DNA of 64,000 nucleotides. It comes from Bacillus sp. A301a_S52 (GTDB lineage: Bacteria; Bacillota; Bacilli; Bacillales; Salisediminibacteriaceae). Below are positions 1 to 9,172 of the stretch, one piece after another. The notes beneath the pieces were generated by a model. It had not been told where the DNA came from, did no database searches, and saw only the letters and a list, made by a program, of their open reading frames with translations. Position 1 is the first letter of the stretch. Each line of letters opens with the position of its first letter. The stretch spans positions 3,538,001-3,602,000 of the forward strand of contig JABXYP010000001.1 of NCBI GenBank assembly GCA_024701455.1. The letters are read 5' to 3'. Made by a program: the position numbers and the translations under genes.

Positions 1-463
1 TTATTTTATCCTCACTAATGACTTAATTATTGACAAGACGTCTTATCTACAGGTAAACACATTTAAGCCGAGATTTTTATTAATGACAAGTCTGTCCTAT
101 TAGTATTTTACTTTTTTTGTTTTGTCACTAATGTTATCAAGATTTAACGTTCCTTTACGTTTGGTGGTAACCCGTCTAAGTTCAACTTTAACCGGGTATT
201 CTCTTCTTTGGCTCAACATCTAGAATCACTAAACTGAAAATTATGATATTTTATACTTGCTAGTGATTTAAGATTTCAAAAATAAATTCAGCCATGAAAA
301 GCTTAATGAGGCTATGATATTCTCCTGTAGCTAAAAAGCCACGGACTTGTTTGAAGAAGTATTTATTGCTTTATGAACACGATAATACTGTCTCACCACT
401 TTAATATGTAAGTGTGCTGTCCCCTTGTCTTTTTTGAAAACTTCATTAAAGAAGTAAATTAAA
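1..463. other. AT-rich non-coding stretch
   Basis: No convincing coding region, RNA gene or repeat copy was seen between the window start and the hairpin that follows the ndh-like gene. It may be the downstream flank of a gene lying outside the window. Confidence 0.5.
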
Positions 464-494
464 GAAGCTAATCCATTAGCGATAGATTAGCTTC
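464..494 (-). terminator. Hairpin terminator after the ndh-like gene
   Basis: Inverted repeat GAAGCTAATC / GATTAGCTTC with an 11-base spacer, just past the stop of the minus-strand NADH dehydrogenase gene. On the minus strand it is followed by an AT-rich tract, so it is a plausible intrinsic terminator. Confidence 0.6.
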
Positions 495-506
495 CTAAGT
501 TAGTAT

Positions 507-1715
507 TTAAAATAAGTTTAACTTACCTTTCTTAAGGACGAGTGGCATACCACCTAACATAAAGAGATAGCGGTTATCAATCAGCTTTTTCACTGTAGAA
601 GCTGAATGACCATAAATCTTTTTGTCCCCGACTAAACCGATCGCCTCTTTTCCTCCTAGAGATGCAACAGTTCCTTTTATATCTGGTTTAAACTCTTCAA
701 GCTCTGTCTTGCCTGCTACTAGTGCTTTTAAGTTTTTCGCACAGGTGTAGGCTTGCTGAATAGCTATTTGTGCTGTTGGTGGATACGGTCGGTTTATTTC
801 TTCATTAATAATAAGCGCACAGTCCCCAATAATGAAAACATCATCATGACCTGGAGCGCGTAAATCTTTCTCCACTTTCACACGACCACGCATGGTTTCA
901 AAGCCGGCATCATCAACGATAGAGCTTCCACGAATCCCTGTTGTCCAAACAATTGTTTGAGATTTAATTTCTGTTCCGTCAGCAAGTAACACAACACCGT
1001 CCTGTACTTCCTTAATAGGTGTGTTAATTTTGAATTGAACCCCTTTACTTTCTAAATGGTTCATCGCGTATTCCACTAGTTCTTCGTCAAATCCAGGAAG
1101 AGCAGTTGGCGCCGCTTCAACGGAAATAATCTTTACTTTTTTACGGTCGATATCGTACTCTTCACAAAGTTCAGGAATACGCTCAGTAAGTTCACCTACG
1201 AATTCAATGCCAGTAAAGCCAGCACCAGCAACAACAAATGTCAGCAAGTCCTCTTGCTTTTCTTCTTGCTTATTGTAGTTTGCAAACATGTACTCAATAT
1301 GCTCACGGATCAAACGTACAGAGTTGACGCTCCGAATAGAGAAAGCATGTTCTTTAACACCTGGAATACCGAATGTTTCTGGCTCAGAGCCAAGTCCAAT
1401 GACAAGATAATCATAATCTAATTCACTTTTTTCAAGAACAACTTTTTTCTCTTCTTTGTTGATCTTCACGACAGCATCTTTAATAAATTGAATTTTGTTG
1501 GTATCGATAACACTATCAATTTTCATTCGCGTTCTGTCATGATGAAGTGTACCTGCAGCTGGTTCATGGAGCCAAGTTGTTTGATAGTGATAATTATGCT
1601 TATTTACTAGGGTAATGTCCGCATCTTGATGAGCATTTGCCTTCTTTAAACGGCTAGCGGTCATCATACCGCCGTACCCAGCACCTAAGATAACTATTTT
1701 CGGCTTTCTGTTCAT
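507..1715 (-). CDS. yumB: Type II NADH dehydrogenase-like flavoprotein (YumB-like)
   Basis: Single-subunit FAD/NAD-dependent oxidoreductase of the NDH-2 family, expected to pass electrons from NADH to menaquinone on the inner membrane face without pumping protons. The N-terminal FAD dinucleotide fold is visible (ILGAGYGG, residues 9-16), with a second NAD-binding fold (VVAGAGFTG) mid-protein and a late FAD-contacting segment (VFIIGDCA). The 402-residue length is normal. I chose the ATG at 1715 because GGAGTG lies just upstream; an in-frame start 11 codons earlier has no ribosome site. It neighbours yumC as in B. subtilis. A second paralogue (YutJ) lies at 6.2 kb. Family is certain, exact orthologue likely. 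Confidence 0.9.
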   Translation of the reverse strand: MNRKPKIVILGAGYGGMMTASRLKKANAHQDADITLVNKHNYHYQTTWLHEPAAGTLHHDRTRMKIDSVIDTNKIQFIKDAVVKINKEEKKVVLEKSELDYDYLVIGLGSEPETFGIPGVKEHAFSIRSVNSVRLIREHIEYMFANYNKQEEKQEDLLTFVVAGAGFTGIEFVGELTERIPELCEEYDIDRKKVKIISVEAAPTALPGFDEELVEYAMNHLESKGVQFKINTPIKEVQDGVVLLADGTEIKSQTIVWTTGIRGSSIVDDAGFETMRGRVKVEKDLRAPGHDDVFIIGDCALIINEEINRPYPPTAQIAIQQAYTCAKNLKALVAGKTELEEFKPDIKGTVASLGGKEAIGLVGDKKIYGHSASTVKKLIDNRYLFMLGGMPLVLKKGKLNLF

Positions 1716-2092
1716 AGTTCTCACTCCAATTATAATCTTATTCCCCATTTTTCCCTTCCGAAGGCCATATCAAGCGTGAGTTTTATTGGCATTTTACTTT
1801 GTGATAAAATTCACGTAGCAGGATATAAATAATCCATATAATTTCAGAAAACGGATATAACTATCGTTATGGAGAGTTTGTTTTACCTCTCTCATCATAT
1901 GGCTTATACCGATAATTTTCAACTATTTTATGACGAATTATCGAACTTTGTGTGGACAAAAAAAGCAAAAACCTTGGTATATAAGGATTTCTATTTTAAA
2001 AAACTTTTTTTAGAGCGACACAAAAAAGACACATTAAGGATTTTAAAAATTCGGGCAAATTAGTCTTAATCACTTTCCTTCCTGTTTTATTG

Positions 2093-2102
2093 TGATTATA
2101 AT
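2093..2102 (+). promoter_or_regulatory. Candidate -10 element for yumC
   Basis: TATAAT at 2097-2102, preceded by TGTGAT, lies about 50 bases ahead of the yumC start. No good -35 box is visible at the normal distance, so the call rests on the -10 hexamer alone. Confidence 0.35.
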
Positions 2103-2154
2103 ATAGAGGGAAAGAAACTAGAAAAAATATCAAACACATGTGGAGGTGTGAGTT

Positions 2155-3150
2155 TTGTCAGAACAAAAAGATATATTTGACATTACGATAATTGGCGGTG
2201 GACCCGTTGGATTATTCACTGCTTTTTACAGCGGTTTAAGACAAGCAAAAGTTAAAATTATTGAAGCGATGCCCCAGCTCGGTGGGCAATTATCAGCACT
2301 TTATCCTGAAAAATACATATATGATGTTGCTGGTTTTCCTAAAGTACGTGCTCAAGAGCTAGTAGATAAACTTGAAGAACAAGCTAAGCAGTTTAATCCT
2401 ACTATTGTTCTTGAACAGGCAGTTGAAAATGTAGAAAAAGGTGACGATAACATTTTCACGCTTACGACTGATAAAGAAACTCATTATACAAAAACAGTTA
2501 TTATTACTGCTGGTGTGGGGGCTTTTAAACCTCGCAGACTTGAAATTGATGGTGCCGAACAATTTGAAGGCAAAAACCTTCATTATTTCGTAAGTGACTT
2601 AACAAAATTTGCTGGTGACCGAGTTGTTCTAGCTGGTGGTGGTGATTCTGCTGTCGACTGGACGCTAATGCTAGAAGATATTGCTGAGGAAGTAACCATC
2701 GTTCATCGCCGCGACAAATTCCGCGCCCATGAGCATAGTGTAGAGCAATTGAGAAATTCAGAAAAGATCACTGTCCGTACCCCTTATGTCATTAGTGAAC
2801 TTCATCACGATGGTGATCGCATTGTGGCAGTCACTCTTAAGGAAAAAACGGGGGACGCTACCCATAAGATTGATATTGATACTCTCATCGTTAACTACGG
2901 CTTTGTATCTAACCTTGGCCCCATTAAAAACTGGGGATTGAACATCGAGAAAAATTCAATTGTTGTTAACTCGAATATGGAAACAAACATCGAAGGTATT
3001 TATGCGTGTGGAGACATCGCTACTTATGAAGGAAAAGTGAAACTCATCGCGTGTGGCTTCGGGGAAGCGCCAACTGCTGTTAACCGTGCAAAAGTCTACG
3101 TAGATCCTTCTGCTAGTGCCATAGCAGGACATAGTTCAAGTTTATTCTAG
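2155..3150 (+). CDS. yumC: Ferredoxin/flavodoxin-NADP+ reductase, thioredoxin-reductase type
   Basis: FAD enzyme that exchanges electrons between NADP(H) and ferredoxin or flavodoxin in the cytoplasm. The 331-residue protein has an N-terminal FAD motif ([10 protein letters not shown]), a central NADP motif ([12 protein letters not shown]) and the C-terminal ACGDI segment, but no CxxC redox pair, which separates it from thioredoxin reductase. It starts with TTG at 2155, supported by GGAGGTGTG immediately upstream. Position next to yumB matches B. subtilis. Reduced ferredoxin could serve the radical SAM enzymes nearby (MqnE, LipA); that link is inference. Confidence 0.92.
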   Translation: MSEQKDIFDITIIGGGPVGLFTAFYSGLRQAKVKIIEAMPQLGGQLSALYPEKYIYDVAGFPKVRAQELVDKLEEQAKQFNPTIVLEQAVENVEKGDDNIFTLTTDKETHYTKTVIITAGVGAFKPRRLEIDGAEQFEGKNLHYFVSDLTKFAGDRVVLAGGGDSAVDWTLMLEDIAEEVTIVHRRDKFRAHEHSVEQLRNSEKITVRTPYVISELHHDGDRIVAVTLKEKTGDATHKIDIDTLIVNYGFVSNLGPIKNWGLNIEKNSIVVNSNMETNIEGIYACGDIATYEGKVKLIACGFGEAPTAVNRAKVYVDPSASAIAGHSSSLF

Positions 3151-3160
3151 ATTTACTCTA

Positions 3161-3190
3161 AAACAGCCCGTTCCTTAAGGGCTGTTTTTT
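3161..3190 (+). terminator. Intrinsic terminator of yumC
   Basis: AAACAGCCC / GGGCTGTTT stem followed by a run of T, 10 bases after the yumC stop. Confidence 0.9.
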
Positions 3191-3250
3191 GCATAAAAAA
3201 ACCTCTCAACGAGATGAGGGTTTCGCTAAGAGGCCACGTCATTATTTTTT

Positions 3251-3360
3251 GAGTGTTTAAGTTCTAAACTAGCGGATTATTCGTACATTATTACTAGTAA
3301 TAATGTACGAACATAGTTATCACCTTATTTACCGCTAATTTCAAGTTTTTAAAACACTGT
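3251..3360. repeat. 110-bp imperfect inverted repeat with a perfect 32-bp palindromic core
   Basis: The core 3280-3311 is a perfect palindrome with half-site TTCGTACATTATTACT. Outside it, the arms 3251-3276 and 3331-3360 (AGTGTTT, AAGTT, TAGCGG and complements) also pair imperfectly, so the whole segment could form one long hairpin. It lies between convergent yumC and yutM. It could act as a bidirectional terminator for yutM, as a protein-binding palindrome, or be a miniature mobile element. Confidence 0.7.
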
Positions 3361-3369
3361 GTTTTTTCG

Positions 3370-3720
3370 TTAGCACTCTTCAGGTGTCCCTTCATTTGTA
3401 GCTGTTCTAAATGAAGAACCACATCCACAGTTGGCGATGGCATTAGGGTTATCGATTGTAAATCCGCCGCCCATCATGTTTTGTTTATAATCAATTTTTA
3501 CCCCTTCAAGCATAGAAATATTTTCTTTTTCAACGACAACTTCTAACCCTTCAATTTCAAGGTGTTTATCTTCTTCATTAATTTCTGTATCGAATCCCAT
3601 GACATATGATAACCCACTGCAACCTCCACCTTGAACTCCGATCCTGAGGTATTTCGCATCGTCATCATCAGCCATCATGGTTTTCACTTGACCTACAGCT
3701 GCTTCCGTTATTGTTAACAT
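3370..3720 (-). CDS. yutM: HesB/IscA-type iron-sulfur cluster carrier protein
   Basis: A-type Fe-S carrier of the cytoplasm that takes clusters from the SUF scaffold and passes them to apoproteins. The three family cysteines are present: C34 (GGGCSGLSY) and the C98/C100 pair (NCGCGSSF). 116 residues is normal. AAGGAGGGAGAT precedes the ATG. This is one of several Fe-S genes in the window (yutI, sufCDSUB, a SufR-like regulator). Confidence 0.93.
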   Translation of the reverse strand: MLTITEAAVGQVKTMMADDDDAKYLRIGVQGGGCSGLSYVMGFDTEINEEDKHLEIEGLEVVVEKENISMLEGVKIDYKQNMMGGGFTIDNPNAIANCGCGSSFRTATNEGTPEEC

Positions 3721-4045
3721 GTTATCTCCCTCCTTACTAAAGGATCTTAATTAGTATTATACCGACTATGAATCAACGCTTCAAGGAACTAAACTTTCCT
3801 CCGCTTCTTTTGCGAATAGTTGTTACCTTAAATCTTCTATTTGGCAGCTTAGTTAAAATGATGATAAGATAATAGAGAGTTTCGAGTAACGAAATGGACT
3901 ATACCAATCGTTGCTCCTTTTCAAACGTATTAACAGAACGTGGTTCGAATTAAACTCTTATTTCTGTCATGTTTCTAATACTTCAATTAATTTTTAGCTA
4001 TAAAACGAAAGAACGTTATTATTTTTCACAAAGGTGGGAGCAAAC
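3721..4045. other. Intergenic region upstream of yutM and mqnE
   Basis: Divergent intergenic space that must hold the promoters of yutM (minus) and mqnE (plus). I see no clear -35/-10 pair, riboswitch or repeat copy. Confidence 0.4.
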
Positions 4046-5140
4046 ATGAGTACGATCTTACTGGATCACGACCTTGAAGACATTAAACAAAAAGTACTGC
4101 ATGGGGAACGATTAACAATAGAAGATGGCTTGAAGCTATATGACACAGCTGATTTCTTAACTGTGGCTCAATTAGCTAACCAAGTAAACGAAAAAAAGAA
4201 TGGAAAGAATGTTTATTTCATCGAAAACATGTATATTAATCCAACCAATGTTTGTGAAGCTAGCTGTAGTTTTTGTGGGTTTAAACGTAAACCCGGTGAA
4301 GATGGCGCTTATACAATGGATGAAGAGGCATTATTAAAGTATGTTGAAGATCGATGGAATGACAATATTCAAGAATTCCATATTGTTGGTGGACATAACA
4401 CGGATGTACCGTTTGACTATTATTTAAACACAGTACGTACTTTGAAAAAGCATTATCCACAATGTACGGTGAAGGCTTACACGGGGGCTGAAATAGAATT
4501 TTTTGCCCGTCATGCTGGTTTAAGCATGAGAGAAGTTATGCAGGAACTTATTAAAGCAGGACTTGACACCTTACCGGGTGGTGGTGCTGAAATCTTAACT
4601 GAACGCTATCGAGAAAAAATGAGCCCAGACAAAGCATCTACGTATGAGTGGTTGGAAGCTCATGAAATCGCACATGATTTAGGTTTAAAAACACATGCTA
4701 CTATGCTCTATGGTTCCATTGAATCTAAAGAGGAACGATTAATTCACATGGATAGACTCAGACAATTGCAGGATAAGACAAATGGGTTTATGGTATTTAT
4801 TCCACTAGCTATGCAGCCTCGTAGTGTCAATGCTGGATTAAAGCGGAGAACATCAGCATATGATGATTTACGTACAATTGCTATTAGCCGACTGATGCTC
4901 GATAACTTTGACCATATTAAAGCTTATTGGATCAATATTGGTCCCCAATTAACTCAAATGGCGCTGACGTTCGGTAGCTCTGATATTCATGGAACATTAA
5001 TAGAAGAACGTATTTCCCACTCAGCTGGTGCTTTAACATCACAAAGCCTCACACGTCAGGAACTCGTTCACCTTATCAAAGGGGCTAATAAAAAGCCTGT
5101 TGAACGTGATACATTTTACAACATTATTAAGGAGTATTGA
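4046..5140 (+). CDS. mqnE: Aminodeoxyfutalosine synthase, radical SAM
   Basis: Radical SAM enzyme of the futalosine menaquinone pathway, joining 3-(1-carboxyvinyloxy)benzoate to the adenosyl moiety to give aminodeoxyfutalosine. The CX3CX2C cluster motif is C70-C74-C77 (CEASCSFC), followed by FKRKPGEDGAYTM and GGHNTD segments typical of MqnE. 364 residues from the ATG at 4046, with AAAGGTGGGAG upstream; an in-frame GTG at 4034 lies inside that ribosome site and is rejected. B. subtilis makes menaquinone by the Men pathway, so this gene marks a metabolic difference. The related MqnC is the main alternative. Confidence 0.85.
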   Translation: MSTILLDHDLEDIKQKVLHGERLTIEDGLKLYDTADFLTVAQLANQVNEKKNGKNVYFIENMYINPTNVCEASCSFCGFKRKPGEDGAYTMDEEALLKYVEDRWNDNIQEFHIVGGHNTDVPFDYYLNTVRTLKKHYPQCTVKAYTGAEIEFFARHAGLSMREVMQELIKAGLDTLPGGGAEILTERYREKMSPDKASTYEWLEAHEIAHDLGLKTHATMLYGSIESKEERLIHMDRLRQLQDKTNGFMVFIPLAMQPRSVNAGLKRRTSAYDDLRTIAISRLMLDNFDHIKAYWINIGPQLTQMALTFGSSDIHGTLIEERISHSAGALTSQSLTRQELVHLIKGANKKPVERDTFYNIIKEY

Positions 5141-5150
5141 TATAAAATTA

Positions 5151-5190
5151 GAGCTGCAATGCGGGACTAAATAACGTCCATTGCAGCTCC
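5151..5190. terminator. Bidirectional hairpin terminator between convergent genes
   Basis: Perfect 11-bp stem GAGCTGCAATG / CATTGCAGCTC between the mqnE stop and the stop of the minus-strand small gene. Confidence 0.8.
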
Positions 5191-5192
5191 TA

Positions 5193-5432
5193 TTATTTTC
5201 TCAGCGATTCATTTGTCCAAAAATAATCGTCATCAGCTTCCAGTACCACCATTGTCTGATGACAACATGGTAAGTTTATTCTTACTTTCACACCTTCCTT
5301 AGCACGAGTGAGCCCATTGTTTGAAAGGTTCGTTAACACGTTTTCAGCCGAACAGTATGGACAGGTCGTGAAGTAGACATCCCCCATTTGCTTTTCATAA
5401 GGCCACGTATTCTCAAATGGTATTGGTTTCAC
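5193..5432 (-). CDS. Small zinc-ribbon-like protein, function unknown
   Basis: About 79 residues with a CPYC pair and a later CCH, together resembling a small zinc ribbon. The GTG at 5432 is preferred as start because GGGGGA lies just upstream; an in-frame TTG at 5447 is less well placed. It sits head-to-tail with yuzB, both on the minus strand, ending against the mqnE terminator. I do not recognise a named family and infer only metal binding. Confidence 0.65.
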   Translation of the reverse strand: MKPIPFENTWPYEKQMGDVYFTTCPYCSAENVLTNLSNNGLTRAKEGVKVRINLPCCHQTMVVLEADDDYFWTNESLRK

Positions 5433-5540
5433 CTTAAAGTCCCCCAATGTTATTTATTACCTCATATCAATTAGACCACCAGATTTCCTTTTCGGCATAA
5501 GGTATATCTATCGATACAAATATGCAAACCATGTTTTAAC

Positions 5541-5777
5541 TTAAAACATCGGATTATCGTCTAAAAATTGGTAAATGTTCGCAAGGAGCTCGTCGTTTGT
5601 ATTCCCTGTTACCACTTCACCATTAACGAGGGCAAATCGGCTACGTGCACACTGACCACAGAAACTAAGACATCCATATTCAATGACATCAAGATCAGGG
5701 TCTTTCTCCAGCTCTTCTTTCACTTTTTGGGAACCACTAGCAAGATTACTTATACAAAATTCTATAATCGGCTTCAT
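5541..5777 (-). CDS. yuzB: YuzB, UPF0349 family small Cys protein
   Basis: 78 residues from the ATG at 5777 (GAGGTG upstream), the same length I recall for B. subtilis YuzB. Conserved features: [11 protein letters not shown] near the N terminus, GCLSFCGQC mid-protein and the end DDNPMF. The CX2-3CX2C cluster suggests redox or metal chemistry in a thioredoxin-like ferredoxin fold, but the function is unknown. Upstream of yutJ, as in B. subtilis. Confidence 0.88.
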   Translation of the reverse strand: MKPIIEFCISNLASGSQKVKEELEKDPDLDVIEYGCLSFCGQCARSRFALVNGEVVTGNTNDELLANIYQFLDDNPMF

Positions 5778-6232
5778 ACTTTTCACCTCAATCTCCACAT
5801 CTCTTTGTGGAAATTTATAATATCATTATACGTACGTTGATTATCCTAACGCCTCCACATCCTTCTGTCAATTAAATCGTTCGTTAACTACTATATCAAT
5901 ATTATAAACGCTTTCATTTTTTCATTGTAGATTTTGTTGAAAACTGATATATTTAAATTGTCATTATTTTGTCACATTCTGTTCCCTGTACACATTAAAT
6001 GCTAAAAAGTAAGTGTGAAACACACACTTCTACAATTTTTTGTTTGATAACTGCTATTTGAGGATCTCAGTGTGACTCAAATACAAAATGTTTTTCTTGC
6101 AAATTTAATTGTGCAATTGTGAATCTTCTTTTAAAGAAATATTTTTAAAATAAGTCATATCATCGTAAACTGAACTCATGAGTAGTAGGCTTACTGCTAT
6201 ATCTGTTTTCACGAATGAAAGGGGCTGATCCC
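5778..6232. other. Divergent intergenic region yuzB/yutJ with two small hairpins
   Basis: AT-rich spacer. Two short inverted repeats are visible: AAGTGTG/CACACTT at 6011-6029 and TATTTGAG/CTCAAATA at 6055-6083. They could be regulatory sites for yutJ, but nothing identifies a regulator. Confidence 0.4.
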
Positions 6233-7300
6233 GTGCGCAACATACTTATTTTAGGTGGGGGTTACGGTGGTCTTCGGGTCATACAAAAACTTTTAAACGA
6301 GCAGAATGTCAAAGATGTGTCGATTACCTTAATTGAAAAAGAAGCGTATCACAGTCTAAAAACAGAATTTTATGCTCTTGCAGCAGGTACGGTTGCTGAT
6401 CGCCATTTACGGCTATCATTTCCAAATGATGTGCGTCTTCAACTGCTTTTTGAAACAGTCAACCATATCCACTTAGACGAAAATAAGGTAGAAACGGTAT
6501 CTGGACGATACTTCAGCTATGATGATTTAATCATAGGCCTCGGTTGTGAAGATAAACATCATGGTGTACCAGGTGCAGAAGAAAACTCTTTAAGTATCCA
6601 AAGCATGAGACGTGCTCGTAAAACCTATCAAGTGCTCCATAGTGTGAAACCAAATGGAAGAGTTTGTATTGTCGGTGGTGGATTAAGCGGTGTGGAATTA
6701 GCTAGTGAGCTACGAGAAAGTAGACCTGACTTAGATATTAGACTCTTTGATCGAGGGGAAAATATTTTATCTATGTTTCCCGCAAAGCTGTATAATTATG
6801 TAACAGACTGGTTAGTTAATAATGGTGTGACCATCGTTAATAGAGCAAATATAACAAAGGTGGAACGCCATGTTCTTTATAATCATGACGACCCGATAGA
6901 AGCCGATGCGATTATATGGACAGCAGGTATCCAAGCAAGCAAAATCGTGAGAGAACTAGACGTAGAAAAAGACTATATGGGAAGGCTCCACACGACAAAG
7001 TACCATCATTTGCACGATTATCCAAATGTCTTTGTTATTGGTGACTGTGCGGCATCCGATCATGCACCTAGTGCTCAGCTAGCAGAAGCCCAAGCAGAAC
7101 GTGTCGCTATGTTATTAAACAAAAAATGGAATAACGAACCTTATCCAGAGGAAATGCCAAAAATTAAGCTAAAAGGGGTCCTTGGTTCTCTCGGGAAAAA
7201 GCATGGTTTTGGCTTAATGGGAGAAAAGTCGTTAACCGGCAGGGTTCCTCGTGTTCTAAAATCTGGTGTTCTGTGGATGTATAAGCACCACTCTGGTTAA
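6233..7300 (+). CDS. yutJ: NADH dehydrogenase-like flavoprotein YutJ
   Basis: Second NDH-2-type FAD/NAD oxidoreductase of the window, 355 residues from the GTG at 6233 with AAAGGGG upstream; an ATG at 6215 overlaps that ribosome site. FAD fold ILILGGGYGG at the N terminus, NAD fold CIVGGGLSGVEL centrally, and VFVIGDCAA near the end. Shorter than the yumB-like protein and lacking an obvious C-terminal membrane helix, so membrane attachment and quinone reduction are uncertain. Between yuzB and yuzD as in B. subtilis. Confidence 0.88.
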   Translation: MRNILILGGGYGGLRVIQKLLNEQNVKDVSITLIEKEAYHSLKTEFYALAAGTVADRHLRLSFPNDVRLQLLFETVNHIHLDENKVETVSGRYFSYDDLIIGLGCEDKHHGVPGAEENSLSIQSMRRARKTYQVLHSVKPNGRVCIVGGGLSGVELASELRESRPDLDIRLFDRGENILSMFPAKLYNYVTDWLVNNGVTIVNRANITKVERHVLYNHDDPIEADAIIWTAGIQASKIVRELDVEKDYMGRLHTTKYHHLHDYPNVFVIGDCAASDHAPSAQLAEAQAERVAMLLNKKWNNEPYPEEMPKIKLKGVLGSLGKKHGFGLMGEKSLTGRVPRVLKSGVLWMYKHHSG

Positions 7301-7312
7301 AATCACTTGGTC

Positions 7313-7349
7313 AATCAGGGCTTCTCTTAAAAGAGCTGCTCTGATTTTG
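7313..7349. terminator. Terminator between convergent yutJ and yuzD
   Basis: AATCAGGGC / GCTCTGATT stem (one wobble pair) with inner TCTCTT/AAGAG pairing, followed by TTTT on the plus strand. Confidence 0.75.
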
Positions 7350-7354
7350 TAGTG

Positions 7355-7672
7355 CTACTTAGAATAATTTAACTCAGCTTCAATTTTTTCAAAAACGGCT
7401 CGTAGCTTAGGGTTACCTTCAGCTACCACCTCGTTATTAATGACAACGAGAGGGTAAAAATAGTCTTCGTTTTGAATTTTTTCTGAAAATTTTTTTTCTT
7501 CCGTCGTGGTTGGTTTAAAAATATCACAATACACAAAGTGTATCGTCGTTTCAGGAAATTTTCTCTTAACAGCTGCTTCCAACCATTCTTTTGTTTCTAT
7601 TGCACTTGGAAGGTTTATACAGCTTGGGCATTTTACTTCTGCACCGTAAACGGTCATCCTTAATTCTTTCAT
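7355..7672 (-). CDS. yuzD: YuzD, DUF1462 family thioredoxin-like protein
   Basis: 105 residues from the ATG at 7672, which follows GGGAGGGAGACAG; an upstream in-frame extension to 7723 has no ribosome site. TVYGAEVKCPSC at the N terminus carries a CxxC pair in the position of a thioredoxin-fold active site, and DYFYPLVVINNEVVAEGNP follows, typical of YuzD. Function unknown. It is divergent from yutI with a repeat copy in the spacer. Confidence 0.87.
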   Translation of the reverse strand: MKELRMTVYGAEVKCPSCINLPSAIETKEWLEAAVKRKFPETTIHFVYCDIFKPTTTEEKKFSEKIQNEDYFYPLVVINNEVVAEGNPKLRAVFEKIEAELNYSK

Positions 7673-7706
7673 TATCTGTCTCCCTCCCTTACTCTCTAAT
7701 AGTACC

Positions 7707-7762
7707 ATAAAGCTAAGCTTCAATCAGTGGGGTTTTACTGCCCCTTAAGTGTGGGATAAAGC
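7707..7762. repeat. Short copy of the dispersed intergenic repeat
   Basis: Contains AAGCTTCAATCAGTGGGG, then CCCCTTAAGTGTGGGATAAA. The first part matches the left end of the longer repeat at 12051; the second half matches the short copy at 34361-34411, so these two are a derived short form. Confidence 0.65.
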
Positions 7763-7891
7763 TTAAATTTAAACGTATTTAAACGACATAGAACATGTAT
7801 TTATATTTTTATTTAAGGAAAAATAAATCATCTTCATGGATTTTTTTAAAAAAGGATATTATAATAGTTGTAAAGAAAGGAGTGTTTCGAT

Positions 7892-8128
7892 ATGACAACA
7901 GAAACAATGGAATCACAAGTTCAGGAAGTACTCGATAAATTGCGTCCATTTTTACTTCGTGATGGCGGGGACGTTGAACTTGTTGACGTAGAAGACGGCG
8001 TTGTTAAAGTGCGACTTATGGGAGCTTGTGGATCTTGTCCAAGTTCAACTATCACACTGAAAGCCGGAATCGAACGTGCTCTTTTAGAAGAAGTACCTGG
8101 AGTAACTGAATTAGAGCAAGTTTTTTAA
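7892..8128 (+). CDS. yutI: NifU C-terminal domain Fe-S protein (Nfu type)
   Basis: 78-residue Nfu-domain protein, a scaffold or carrier for [4Fe-4S] clusters. The family CxxC is C46/C49 (GACGSCPSS), followed by the usual [17 protein letters not shown] helix. AAAGGAGTG precedes the ATG. Divergent from yuzD. Likely client proteins nearby are LipA and MqnE (inference). Confidence 0.95.
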   Translation: MTTETMESQVQEVLDKLRPFLLRDGGDVELVDVEDGVVKVRLMGACGSCPSSTITLKAGIERALLEEVPGVTELEQVF

Positions 8129-8136
8129 TGACTGAT

Positions 8137-8166
8137 AAAGGGCTGCCATGTGCAGCCCTTTTTTTG
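8137..8166 (+). terminator. Intrinsic terminator of yutI
   Basis: AAGGGCTGC / GCAGCCCTT stem, five-base loop, then seven T. Confidence 0.92.
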
Positions 8167-8204
8167 CATAGTAAAATCATGATAGCGTCATTACACATCT
8201 TCTG

Positions 8205-9014
8205 TTATCCGTGCTTATCGTACCAATTTAAAAACGATTCAACTACTGTCAGAAGATATTCTTGTGACAGCTCCCCTTCTGAATGAAGCATGGGCTCCAC
8301 TTCTCGGAAAAGCGGTTCATCAGGAAAAAATTGCTGGATGATGCTGAGATTTTCAGTTATTTTAGTTGACCAGCTTTCATCTTGAACGTTAATTTTTAAG
8401 TACACTCCTCTGATCATCCATTTTAAAATTGTTCTCTTTTTTGACGCCGATAGCGTTTCTTGTAAGAGTATTTCTCGATACTGAGTCATTACTTGAAGTA
8501 AGTTTTTGTTAAGTGCTAAACTTATCTTCTCATTTGGCTTCATCCTCTTAAAGTTTACGGATAGATCTTCCCCATACAGGCACGTACACATGTGACGCAA
8601 CCAGAATCCATGCTCATATACATTTTCTTTAGCTAATACGTCTTGGTATAAATTCAAGTCGTAATCTACTTTTGAAATCGTTTTTAAATTTTGTAGTAGC
8701 CTAGCCGTAGCATTGTTAAGCATGCGAGTCTCAGCGTCTGTTAAAGATGAATGTAAAATAACCGTCAAATCTAAATCAGATAATCCTTCTTTCGCTTCTC
8801 CCCGCCCCACGCTTCCATACACATAGATACTGTGTAACTTTTCAGTCAATAGCTCTTGAAGTAAGCTGACAATGGCATTTAATATAGGCTTAAATGAAGA
8901 CTGAATGTTATCTTTTCCAGTAGGATTTATAATAAATCCATTAGAATCAACGCCTTTTCTGCTTGGAAGCTTTAATTCTACTTCTCCACGATTTGCAAAG
9001 TTGTTCTTTTTCAT
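8205..9014 (-). CDS. Nucleotidyltransferase of the pol-beta superfamily
   Basis: 269 residues. The core motif GSVGRGEAKEGLSDLDLTV (GSxxRG..SDxDL) around residues 67-85 supplies the metal-binding aspartates of aminoglycoside adenylyltransferase-like enzymes. The C-terminal helical half resembles those resistance enzymes, but the substrate cannot be deduced. It lies downstream of the 2-hydroxyacid dehydrogenase on the same strand with a gap of about 160 bases, so it may have its own promoter. It is not in the conserved yut order and may be an acquired gene. Confidence 0.75.
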   Translation of the reverse strand: MKKNNFANRGEVELKLPSRKGVDSNGFIINPTGKDNIQSSFKPILNAIVSLLQELLTEKLHSIYVYGSVGRGEAKEGLSDLDLTVILHSSLTDAETRMLNNATARLLQNLKTISKVDYDLNLYQDVLAKENVYEHGFWLRHMCTCLYGEDLSVNFKRMKPNEKISLALNKNLLQVMTQYREILLQETLSASKKRTILKWMIRGVYLKINVQDESWSTKITENLSIIQQFFPDEPLFREVEPMLHSEGELSQEYLLTVVESFLNWYDKHG

Positions 9015-9172
9015 AACTAAGAATCACCTTCTCCATTTACCATAAACTCTATAGATGCGTTTATGTTAATTATGTATACTTAGCGTTTAAAGTCGCTTCA
9101 TGGTGTCGATGAGTAAAATAGCTTTTATGAAAAGATTAAAAAGTGGTAACGCCTAATCGATCACATGGCTAA

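Noticed and set aside
1869..2063. 64-codon plus-strand frame before yumC
   Set aside because: No convincing ribosome site, no recognisable family, and it lies in the upstream region of yumC; likely chance.
8205..9014. Nucleotidyltransferase as MntA antitoxin partner of YutE
   Set aside because: It is 5 kb away from yutE, in no operon with it, and is much longer than MntA; YutE itself lacks the toxin histidine.
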